In this document: positions 6,603 to 12,743 of the stretch, piece by piece
How the letters are laid out: every line of letters starts with the position of its first letter
Numbering within the stretch: position 1 is the stretch's first letter
From: DAOUFU01 sp034429275
GTDB lineage: Bacteria; Chloroflexota; Anaerolineae; Aggregatilineales; Aggregatilineaceae
DNA: 16,544 bases
NCBI GenBank assembly: GCA_034429275.1
Contig: DAOUFU010000255.1
Span: forward strand, 1 to 16,544
Reading direction: 5' to 3'
The notes under the pieces: model-generated
Database searches by the model: none
What the model was told of the DNA's origin: nothing
What the model saw: the letters and a program-made list of their open reading frames with translations, nothing else
Program-made: the position numbers and the translations under genes

Positions 6603-7667
6603 TCAGTTCATTGAGCCGCCGTTCTGCTCGTGTTCTTTCTTCAATATCCGCACTGAGTCGCGCACAATCAGCCGCGTACTGATGGCGGTGGTCAGGCTCA
6701 CCCGGTGTTCCAGCTCGGCCTGGTCGCACAGGTGGCGCACGGCCAGCGTGCCCATCAGCGTCTTGTTCACCTGGACCGTGGTGAGCGGGGGCGAGACTTC
6801 CTGGGCCAGATCGATGTCGTCGAAGCCGACAATGCTCAGATCATCGGGGATTTTCAGCTTGAGTTCCTGGGCCGCCGTCATGCAGCCAATGGCGACATCG
6901 TCATTGCAGGCGAAGATGGCTGTGATCTCCGGGGCACGTCGCAGCAGTCTAAGGGCAGCCTCGTACCCGCCCGCGCGGGTGAGCGGCCCGTCCTCGATAT
7001 AGGTGGAATGGATGCCCGCCTGCTTGAGCGCGCGGGTGTAGCCCTTGCGCCGCTCGCGGATGCTCGGATACGCGTCCGGCGTGCTGCCGATCAGGCCGAT
7101 GCGCGTGTGGCCTGCTCCGATCAGGTAGTTGACCGCGCTCAGTGCACCGTTCAGGTTGTCGGTGACGATGCTGTCCACCTGCAGGCCGGGCGCATAGGCA
7201 TCGACCAGGACCACCAGGTCGGCCTGGGCGTTGATCTGGGCGATGGAGTCTTCGAGGAAGGTGCCCACAATGATCAGGCCGTCGATGTCGTTGCTGAAGA
7301 GCATGGCGGGCCACTGTGTGACCCGGTTGTATCCATCGACCTCGATGCTGGCGAACATCAGGTTGATCCCCATCCGCTGGCATTCGCGCTCGGCCCCGGC
7401 CAGCACGTAGGAATAGAACGGGTTGATGGCATAGAACAGGTCGGGGTCCTGCTTGATGACCAGGCCGACGGTGCGAAGTTCGCGGTTGGGGTGGCTGCTG
7501 AGCGAAGGCTTGAGCGGATAGCCCAACTTTTGCGCGGCCTCGAAGACGTGAGTCCGGGTTTCGGGGGCGACGCCGGGCTTGCGGTTGAGGGCCTGCGACA
7601 CCGTGCCGAGGGAATAGCCGGTAAAAGCAGCGATGTCGCGAATAGTTGGGCGGGCTTTCTTGTTCAT
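6603..7667 (-). CDS. LacI/GalR-family transcriptional regulator
   Basis: A 354-residue regulator and likely local repressor of the sugar operon that follows it. The helix-turn-helix is at about residues 8-28 (TIRDIAAFTGYSLGTVSQALN), followed by the usual GVAPETRTHVFEAAQKLGY helix. The effector domain of the periplasmic-binding-protein type begins at about 65 (LRTVGLVI) and includes IDGLIIVGT, VVLVDAY, NLNGALSAVNYLIGAGHTRIGLIGS, IFACNDDVAIGCM and DLSIVGFDDIDLAQEVSPPLTTV, all normal for the family. Two oddities bear on DNA recognition. The recognition helix carries L-G and Q where many members have Y-Q and R. The linker (residues 51-64) lacks the usual N-x-x-A-R-x-L hinge helix. The ATG at 7667 is preceded by a good promoter (7707-7736) but a poor ribosome binding site. 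The gene is transcribed in the same direction as the transporter genes, 275 nt upstream. The ligand is unknown. Confidence 0.93.
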   Translation of the reverse strand: MNKKARPTIRDIAAFTGYSLGTVSQALNRKPGVAPETRTHVFEAAQKLGYPLKPSLSSHPNRELRTVGLVIKQDPDLFYAINPFYSYVLAGAERECQRMGINLMFASIEVDGYNRVTQWPAMLFSNDIDGLIIVGTFLEDSIAQINAQADLVVLVDAYAPGLQVDSIVTDNLNGALSAVNYLIGAGHTRIGLIGSTPDAYPSIRERRKGYTRALKQAGIHSTYIEDGPLTRAGGYEAALRLLRRAPEITAIFACNDDVAIGCMTAAQELKLKIPDDLSIVGFDDIDLAQEVSPPLTTVQVNKTLMGTLAVRHLCDQAELEHRVSLTTAISTRLIVRDSVRILKKEHEQNGGSMN

Positions 7668-7686
7668 TTTTGTTCAGTTCTATTGC

Positions 7687-7708
7687 CTGAAATTTTTGTT
7701 TTTTTCAG
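7687..7708. promoter_or_regulatory. Candidate autoregulatory operator at the lacI promoter
   Basis: CTGAAA at 7687-7692 and TTTCAG at 7703-7708 form a 22-bp palindrome with an all-A/T centre except one G. It overlaps the downstream edge of the lacI -10 box and the expected transcription start, the classic place for a repressor site. A further half-site TTCAG occurs at 7673-7677. The binding protein is most simply the LacI-type regulator itself. Confidence 0.5.
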
Positions 7709-7736
7709 TATAGACTCCCAGTTGCGGGTTTGTCAA
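7707..7736 (-). promoter_or_regulatory. Strong sigma70-type promoter of the LacI-type regulator gene
   Basis: On the minus strand TTGACA (7731-7736, perfect -35) is followed after 18 nt by TATACT (7707-7712, five of six matches to the -10). Transcription would start near 7700, giving a leader of roughly 33 nt that is very A-rich. This is the best promoter match in the window. Confidence 0.75.
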
Positions 7737-7750
7737 GGCATTGGAAACGC

Positions 7751-7868
7751 TGGGGGCATTCCAAATTGGGGGCGAGGCCCTCGGCTGAGAGCAGCGCCCC
7801 GCAGACTCATACCCCCAAATGCCGCCCCGCTTGGCCCCTTGTGCGAAATCTTCTACACTTGGGGGCAT
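7751..7868. repeat. Four copies of a T(T)GGGGGC motif upstream of the ATP-grasp gene
   Basis: TGGGGGCAT occurs at 7751-7759, TTGGGGGCG at 7766-7774, an inverted copy (cccccaa) at 7812-7818, and TTGGGGGCAT at 7859-7868, the last at the predicted transcription start. The clustering in a 120-bp promoter region suggests protein-binding sites or G-rich structure. No regulator can be named. Confidence 0.4.
7831..7859 (+). promoter_or_regulatory. Probable sigma70-type promoter of the PEP/pyruvate-binding-domain gene
   Basis: TTGGCC (7831-7836, four of six) and TACACT (7854-7859, four of six) are separated by exactly 17 nt. The start site would fall near 7866, giving a leader of about 54 nt before the ATG at 7920. 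It points away from the lacI promoter, about 100 bp distant. Confidence 0.5.
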
Positions 7869-7919
7869 GGGCATCGGCCCCCTTGAAAGTCCGACCGGCA
7901 CGCGGGAGAGCACATCACC

Positions 7920-10250
7920 ATGAGGAGCGAAGACCCCTCTTCCCCAAAAGTGCTCCAGATCTACCTGGAGATTTCGCAATACCCCATCCTGAGCCATACC
8001 ATCCGCGAGCGTATGCGCGAGGAGTTGTTCTCACGAGGGATCATCAGCCGCGAGAACTTTGAAAACGAGGTGTTTCGCAAAGCGCTCGAATCACAGAGGC
8101 GCGAAGGGCTGACCGACCCGCTTTACGAGGAACCGGAGCTGGATTGGGACAAGCGCGTGCGCTACATCCGCGCCCACCTGACCGACTTCTACTTCGCCTA
8201 CAACCTGCCCTACAGCGCCTTTCAGCGCATTTTGCAGGATGTGCTGCAAAACCGTGTGCCCGATCAGGGCGTGCGGCTGGCCTTCAACCCGGAGATCGCG
8301 CCGCTGCAGATGCTGCTCAGCCAGGGCGAGCGCTTTGAGCGCCTGCCCGAAGAGGACCAGGCGCGGGTGCGGCATCACCTGCGCGAGATCGTGGTGGTGC
8401 TGATCAAGGCCATGATCAGCGATCACCTGGGGTTTGTCGGGCTGGCGAAAGAAGTGTTCAAGGTCAGCGATCTCAAGACCATTCACGAGCGCATCCTGGG
8501 ACACGGCAAGATCGGCGGCAAGGCGGCGGGGATGCTGCTGGCGTGGAAGCTGCTCCAGGAAGCGGGCGCGGAGAGTGGAATTGACCCGGCGGTCATCACC
8601 ATTCCGGATTCCTACTACATCGGTTCCAACGTGTTCTACGAAGTGCACGAACTGAACGACTTGTTCCGCTTCATGAACCAGAAATACAAAACGCGCGAAG
8701 AGATCATCGCGGAATACCCCCTCGTTCAAGAGAACTACCGCCGCGCGCAGCTTCCCGAATATGTCGCCGATCAACTGCGCGAGCTGCTCGACCGGCTGGG
8801 GCCGGTGCCGCTGGTATTCCGCTCGTCGAGCCTGCTCGAAGACAGTTTTTCGACCGCGTTTGCCCGCAAATACGAAAGTCACTTCGTCTCCAACCAGGGC
8901 ACGCCGGAGGAAAACTTCGCGGCAGCCAAAGACGCCATCCTGAGCATTTTTGCCAGCACGCTCAACCCCAATGCCCTGATCTACCGCCAGGAAGTCGGCC
9001 TGGTAGACTTCGACGAGCGAATGGCGGTGCTCATCCAGAAGATCGAGGGGCAGCACCACGGGCGCTACTACTTCCCAATGATCGCGGGCGTGGGCCTGAG
9101 CCGGAACCCCTTCCGGTGGAGTTCGCGCATCCGGCGCGAGGATGGGCTGCTGCGGCTGGTCTGCGGGTTGGGGACCCGCGCCGTTGACCGGGTCGGCTAT
9201 GATTACCCGCGCATGATGGCACTTTCGCACCCGGAACTCCGCCCGGAAGCCGATGCCCGCCAGCAGCGCAAATATTCGCAGCACTTGATCGACGTGTTGG
9301 ATACCCAAGAGGGAACGCTCAAGACACTGCCAATCACCGAAGTGATCGACGGAAGCTTCCCGGCGCTGCGGTTGATCGCCGTGCAAGACACCGGCGAAAC
9401 ACTGCGCCCGTTCGTCTCGCAGCCGCAAGACGTGGACCCCTCGGAGTTTGTGTTCACCTTTGACCCCCTGGCGCAGTGCAAGACCTTCACCTCGACCATG
9501 CGCAACCTGTTGAATTTCCTCGAACGCCGCTACCGGCATCCTATTGACATCGAATTCGCGGTGGAAGCGACCCAAACCTGGCCCAGGCCGGAATTCCGCG
9601 TCACGCTGCTGCAGTGCCGCCCGCTGAGCGAGCATCTTTCGGAAGTGGACCGGCGCGTGCCCAAGAACATCCCGGATGCCGATAAGCTGTTCTTCACCAA
9701 CCGGCAGGTGCCCGAAGGCATCCTGGAACGCATCCGCTATATTGTCTACGTCAAGCCCGAAGCCTACCGCCGCATCCCCGATACAGTCATGCGGTTGGAG
9801 GTCGCGCGTGCAGTGGGGCGGATCAACGAGGCCTTCAAAGAGCGGAATTATATCCTGATGGGGCCGGGGCGTTGGGGAACCTCGAACCCACTGCTTGGCG
9901 TGCGGGTGACATCCGCCGATATCTATAACTGCCGCGCGCTGATCGAGATCGCCTATTCCGATGGCACCAGCTCGCCCGAAATGGCCTATGGCACGCATTT
10001 CTTCCAGGACCTGGTGGAGTCGAAAATCTTCCCGCTGGCGCTGTTCCCCTATGAAGACAGTGGCTTTTTCAACTGGGCATTCTTCAACAACGCGCCCAAC
10101 TTGCTGGCAGACCTGTTCCCCTTTGATGCGGAATGGGAAGACGTGATCAGTGTGATCGACGTGCCGGAAGTGGCAAATGGGCGAATGGTCGAGATCATTA
10201 TGGATGCCGACCACGATGAGGCCCTGGGCTACCTCAAGCGCTACGATTGA
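7920..10250 (+). CDS. PEP/pyruvate-binding-domain (PPDK N-terminal, ATP-grasp) protein without phosphohistidine domain
   Basis: A 776-residue, probably cytoplasmic protein. GGGAGAG (7904-7910) lies 9 nt before the ATG. Residues 1-190 are mostly helical, charged and of unknown type. Residues about 195-570 match the nucleotide-binding half of PEP synthase/pyruvate phosphate dikinase: K-I-G-G-K-A-A-G-M (197-205), L-V-F-R-S-S-S-L-L-E-D-S-F (298-310), V-L-I-Q-K-I (370-375), G-L-G-T-R-A-V-D-R-V-G (416-426), D-I-E-F-A-V-E (543-549) and L-L-Q-C-R-P-L (563-569). The swivelling phosphohistidine domain and the PEP/pyruvate TIM barrel of true PEP synthase are absent. Instead residues about 585-776 form a separate domain with MGPGRWGTSNPLLGVRV (647-663) and AYGTHFFQDLVESKIFPLALFP (689-710). 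It should bind ATP and transfer phosphate to an unknown acceptor. Similar stand-alone proteins are known in databases only as PEP/pyruvate-binding domain-containing proteins. It is divergent from the lacI gene and no sugar role is evident. Confidence 0.85.
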   Translation: MRSEDPSSPKVLQIYLEISQYPILSHTIRERMREELFSRGIISRENFENEVFRKALESQRREGLTDPLYEEPELDWDKRVRYIRAHLTDFYFAYNLPYSAFQRILQDVLQNRVPDQGVRLAFNPEIAPLQMLLSQGERFERLPEEDQARVRHHLREIVVVLIKAMISDHLGFVGLAKEVFKVSDLKTIHERILGHGKIGGKAAGMLLAWKLLQEAGAESGIDPAVITIPDSYYIGSNVFYEVHELNDLFRFMNQKYKTREEIIAEYPLVQENYRRAQLPEYVADQLRELLDRLGPVPLVFRSSSLLEDSFSTAFARKYESHFVSNQGTPEENFAAAKDAILSIFASTLNPNALIYRQEVGLVDFDERMAVLIQKIEGQHHGRYYFPMIAGVGLSRNPFRWSSRIRREDGLLRLVCGLGTRAVDRVGYDYPRMMALSHPELRPEADARQQRKYSQHLIDVLDTQEGTLKTLPITEVIDGSFPALRLIAVQDTGETLRPFVSQPQDVDPSEFVFTFDPLAQCKTFTSTMRNLLNFLERRYRHPIDIEFAVEATQTWPRPEFRVTLLQCRPLSEHLSEVDRRVPKNIPDADKLFFTNRQVPEGILERIRYIVYVKPEAYRRIPDTVMRLEVARAVGRINEAFKERNYILMGPGRWGTSNPLLGVRVTSADIYNCRALIEIAYSDGTSSPEMAYGTHFFQDLVESKIFPLALFPYEDSGFFNWAFFNNAPNLLADLFPFDAEWEDVISVIDVPEVANGRMVEIIMDADHDEALGYLKRYD

Positions 10251-10292
10251 GCGCCAAATTCGCTCGCGCCCTGTGTCTTTTTAGCGCGTTGT

Positions 10293-10346
10293 GAGCATGG
10301 TCTTGAGCACGGGTTCGAGCACGGGTTCGAGCACGGTTTTGAGCAC
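10293..10346. repeat. 12-bp tandem repeat, about 4.5 copies
   Basis: Units start at 10293, 10305, 10317, 10329 and 10341 (partial). The core unit is gagcacgggttc; the second and third copies are identical, the first and fourth differ at two to three positions. It lies 43 nt after the ATP-grasp gene stop, in the gap before the dehydrogenase gene. It is not part of an obvious gene. Confidence 0.85.
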
Positions 10347-10353
10347 AATTTTG

Positions 10354-10382
10354 TGGCAAGGCAAGCCAGGAAGAATTACAAT
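10354..10382 (+). promoter_or_regulatory. Weak candidate promoter of the dehydrogenase gene
   Basis: TACAAT (10377-10382) matches the -10 consensus at five of six positions; 17 nt upstream TGGCAA (10354-10359) matches -35 poorly. It lies directly after the 12-bp repeats and about 95 nt before the preferred ATG. Confidence 0.25.
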
Positions 10383-10417
10383 TGCTCCCGTGATTCCAGC
10401 GTGGGCTGGATTGGCTC

Positions 10418-10441
10418 CGGCAGGCGGCGAGCGCCCTGCCG
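10418..10441 (+). other. GC-rich hairpin in the leader of the dehydrogenase gene
   Basis: CGGCAGGCG (10418-10426) pairs with CGCCCTGCCG (10432-10441) apart from one bulged base, with a 5-nt loop. It ends 35 nt before the ATG at 10477. It could end transcription from the upstream gene (a modest TTCATGTTT follows) or sit in the dehydrogenase leader. Confidence 0.4.
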
Positions 10442-10476
10442 TTCATGTTTGATTGGAAGGCCAAAAGAAACCTGCT

Positions 10477-11514
10477 ATGGGAAAAGTATTTGTTTTGACC
10501 GCCCCTCGCACGCCCGATTACCAGACCTATGAAGATACCCCGCTCAAACCCGACGAAGTCCGCATCCGCACCCTGTATTCCGGCATCAGTGCGGGCACCG
10601 AACTCACGCTCTACCGGGGAACCAACCCTTACCTTTCCAAGCGGTGGGACGAAAGCCGCAGACTCTTTCTGCCCGGCACCGAGCCATCGCTGAGCTATCC
10701 CGTCACCAACCTGGGATATGAAGAAGTCGGCGAAATCGTCGAGGTGGGGTCCGAGGTCAGCGGTGTGACGGTTGGCACGCAGTTGTTCGGCACCTGGGGC
10801 CACCGGACTCATCACGTCGCCCCGCTGAGCTATGTGCTGCCGCGCCTCATGCCGCCGGGAGCCGATCCCATCTTCGGCATTTTCTCGCACCTGGGCGCAA
10901 TCGCGCTCAATGGCATTCACGACGCGGCCATCCGCCTGGGCGATACGGTCGCGGTGTTTGGGCTGGGCGCGCTCGGTCAAATCGTCGCGCTGATGGCGCG
11001 GCGGGCGGGCGCGAAGGTCATCGCCGTCGATCTGCTCGACTCGCGCCTGGAGATGGCGAAATCGCTAGGGGCCGACGTGGTTCTGAACGCCCGGCATGGC
11101 TCTGCCGCCGAGACGATCAAGGACATGACCGAAGGGCGCGGAGCCGATGTGTGCATCGAGGTCTCCGGCTCGACGGCGGCGCTCAACGAGGCCATCCGCG
11201 CGGTCGCCTATTCGGCGCGGGTGGTGGCGTTGGGCTTCTTCCAGGGCGAGGCGCATCAGTTGGTGCTGGGCGATGAATTCCACCACAACCGCATCAGCAT
11301 CATTTGCTCGCAAATTTCGGGCGTCTCGCCGGAACTGAGTTATCGCTGGAACAAGATGCGCCTGTGGCAGACGGCGGTCCGACTCCAGGCCGAGGGCGTA
11401 CTCGATCTGCGCCCGATCATCACGCACCGCGCGCCCTTCTCCGAAGCCGCGAAGTTGTTCGAGGCGCTGGACCAGCGGCCCGACGAAGTGGTGCTGGCTG
11501 TGATGGAGTTTTAG
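10477..11514 (+). CDS. Medium-chain (zinc-type) dehydrogenase lacking catalytic zinc ligands
   Basis: A 345-residue NAD(P)-dependent oxidoreductase of the medium-chain dehydrogenase superfamily. The N-terminal GroES-like domain (1-150) keeps the fold markers PDEVRIRTLYSGISAGTEL and GYEEVGEIVEVG. The residue aligned with the zinc-binding Cys is Ser, and the His of the usual GHE motif is Tyr (Y81 in GYEE). The four-cysteine structural zinc lobe is also absent. The Rossmann domain carries G-L-G-A-L-G (162-167) and an acidic residue after the second strand (VIAVD, D185), which favours NAD(H). H-H-N-R near 270 and the C-terminal lid are ordinary. The ATG at 10477 gives the standard MGKVFVL start; an in-frame TTG at 10453 would add eight residues, and neither has a strong ribosome binding site. 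The next gene, a Gfo/Idh/MocA oxidoreductase 152 nt downstream, suggests paired redox steps on a sugar or polyol. Substrate unknown. Confidence 0.87.
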   Translation: MGKVFVLTAPRTPDYQTYEDTPLKPDEVRIRTLYSGISAGTELTLYRGTNPYLSKRWDESRRLFLPGTEPSLSYPVTNLGYEEVGEIVEVGSEVSGVTVGTQLFGTWGHRTHHVAPLSYVLPRLMPPGADPIFGIFSHLGAIALNGIHDAAIRLGDTVAVFGLGALGQIVALMARRAGAKVIAVDLLDSRLEMAKSLGADVVLNARHGSAAETIKDMTEGRGADVCIEVSGSTAALNEAIRAVAYSARVVALGFFQGEAHQLVLGDEFHHNRISIICSQISGVSPELSYRWNKMRLWQTAVRLQAEGVLDLRPIITHRAPFSEAAKLFEALDQRPDEVVLAVMEF

Positions 11515-11525
11515 GGTGGGTCTGG

Positions 11526-11610
11526 CGCGCAAGAAGCAGTCGCCAGAAGCGGTCGCCAGATGCGGTCGCAAGAAGCGAGCGCAAGAAGCGAGCGCAAGAA
11601 GCAAGCACAA
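11526..11610. repeat. 13-bp tandem repeat, six copies plus a partial one
   Basis: Units begin at 11526, 11539, 11552, 11565, 11578 and 11591, with a partial seventh at 11604. The consensus is (a/g)(g/t)cgc(a/c)agaagcg. Copies drift gradually from one end to the other, as in slippage-grown minisatellites. It starts 11 nt after the dehydrogenase stop and ends 56 nt before the next ATG. A 13-bp period does not keep a reading frame, which argues against coding. Confidence 0.85.
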
Positions 11611-11666
11611 AAGGATCACACGAGATCACCGGGGATGTTTCGCCGTCAAAAGGAGTCGTTGGGTCA

Positions 11667-12665
11667 ATGAGTCGTCTTCGGATTGCCATCCTGGGCTGCG
11701 GCAACTATGCCAACCGCCACGCCCAATATCTTGCACAGATGCAAGACGAATGTGAACTGGTCGCGTTCTGCGACCGACATGACGAAAAAGCCCGCGCATT
11801 CTCCGCACAGTATGCCGGGGGCCGGGCGGAGGTGTTCAGCGATTTCCGGGCAATGCTGGATCGGCAGGCGCTCGATGGGCTGGTGATCGCCGTGCCACCC
11901 TACGGCCACAGCGACGAAGTCGAGCGGGCCGCCGAGCGTGGGATCCACATCCTGATCGAAAAGCCGATCGCGCTGACGCCGGAGCACGGCTGGCGCATGG
12001 TGGAGGCTGCCGAAAAAGCCGGGATCAAGACCCAGGTGGGGTTCATGTACCGCTTTGGGGAAGCCGTCGAGCGGCTGCGCGACATGATCGCCAGCGGCGA
12101 GGCGGGACCGGTGGCGCTGATGAGCGCACGGTACTTCTGCAACGCGCTGCACGCTGATTGGTGGCGCGACCGCACAAAATCCGGCGGGCAGTTGTTCGAG
12201 CAGGTGATCCACATGTTCGACCTGCTGCGCTTTGTGGCGGGCGATGCTGCCGCCGTCTACAGCCGCCAGGAAAACCTATTTCACCAGGATGTGCCAGGCT
12301 ACACAGTCGAAGACGTGAGCGCCACCGTCGTCAGCTTTGCCAGCAAGGCGCTGGGCGTGGTGTATGCGACCAACAACGCCATCCCCGGCAAATGGATCAA
12401 CGATTACCGGGTGGTAGCGCGGTACCTGACGGCGGATTTTGCGGACGCTAACCACGCCACCTTCACCTTCACCGGCGGTGAAGAACGACCGCCGCTGGTC
12501 ATCGCCTCGGACCGCGACTTCCGGCGGCGAGTGATCGAAGACTGGCTGAACGCGATCCGCACGGGCGGCGAGACGCGCACACCCATCCGCGAGGGGGCAA
12601 AGTCGCTGGACCTGGTATGGGCCGCGACTCAGTCCAACGAGCGGCGGGCGGAAGTCGCGCTCTAG
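11667..12665 (+). CDS. Gfo/Idh/MocA family oxidoreductase
   Basis: A 332-residue NAD(P)-dependent sugar or polyol oxidoreductase. The N-terminal Rossmann fold shows R-I-A-I-L-G-C-G-N-Y-A (5-15), ELVAFCDRHDEKA (30-42) and VIAVPPYGHSDEVERAAERGIHILIEKP, with the family EKP motif at 98-100. The C-terminal alpha/beta half contains VGFMYRF, and GGQLFEQVIHMFDLLRFVAGD (173-193) with H182 in the usual catalytic helix. Length is normal for a compact member. AGGAG (11651-11655) lies 11 nt before the ATG and fixes the start; the frame is open further upstream but passes through the tandem repeats and the dehydrogenase gene. The Asp in FCDRHD hints at NAD preference. It probably acts with the neighbouring zinc-less dehydrogenase, but the substrate cannot be told. 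It converges on the glycosidase gene ending at 12742. Confidence 0.92.
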   Translation: MSRLRIAILGCGNYANRHAQYLAQMQDECELVAFCDRHDEKARAFSAQYAGGRAEVFSDFRAMLDRQALDGLVIAVPPYGHSDEVERAAERGIHILIEKPIALTPEHGWRMVEAAEKAGIKTQVGFMYRFGEAVERLRDMIASGEAGPVALMSARYFCNALHADWWRDRTKSGGQLFEQVIHMFDLLRFVAGDAAAVYSRQENLFHQDVPGYTVEDVSATVVSFASKALGVVYATNNAIPGKWINDYRVVARYLTADFADANHATFTFTGGEERPPLVIASDRDFRRRVIEDWLNAIRTGGETRTPIREGAKSLDLVWAATQSNERRAEVAL

Positions 12666-12668
12666 CCC

Positions 12669-12743
12669 GGCCCGACACGGGCTGGCCCGACACGGGTTGA
12701 CCCGGCAGAACAGCTCAGGCTGAGGGCTGGCCCCGCACGGGCT
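12669..12743. repeat. 15-bp palindromic repeats between convergent genes; possible bidirectional terminator
   Basis: Two adjacent 15-bp copies (12669-12683 and 12684-12698, ggcccgacacgggct-type) and a third, diverged copy at 12729-12743 share a built-in hairpin, GCCCG-aca-CGGGC. A small dyad (ctcag-g-ctgag) lies at 12714-12724. The last copy runs into the stop codon of the minus-strand gene. There is no T-run, so termination by these hairpins is uncertain. Confidence 0.65.

Noticed and set aside
6328..6729. N-terminal extension of the sugar-binding protein frame by 134 codons
   Set aside because: It overlaps the regulator gene, has no signal-like sequence, and would bury the obvious signal peptide that begins at 6327 after a good ribosome binding site.
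8091..10214. A 707-codon open frame on the minus strand opposite the ATP-grasp gene
   Set aside because: It is an exact antisense shadow. The plus-strand protein has clear family motifs, while the minus-strand translation has no recognisable domain; long stop-free antisense frames are common at this GC content.
11526..11610. CRISPR-like array
   Set aside because: The units are contiguous 13-bp tandem copies without spacers, and no cas gene is near.
11304..11666. Long N-terminal extension of the Gfo/Idh/MocA frame
   Set aside because: It runs through the end of the dehydrogenase gene in another frame and through the 13-bp repeats; the ATG at 11667 has AGGAG and starts directly at the Rossmann strand.
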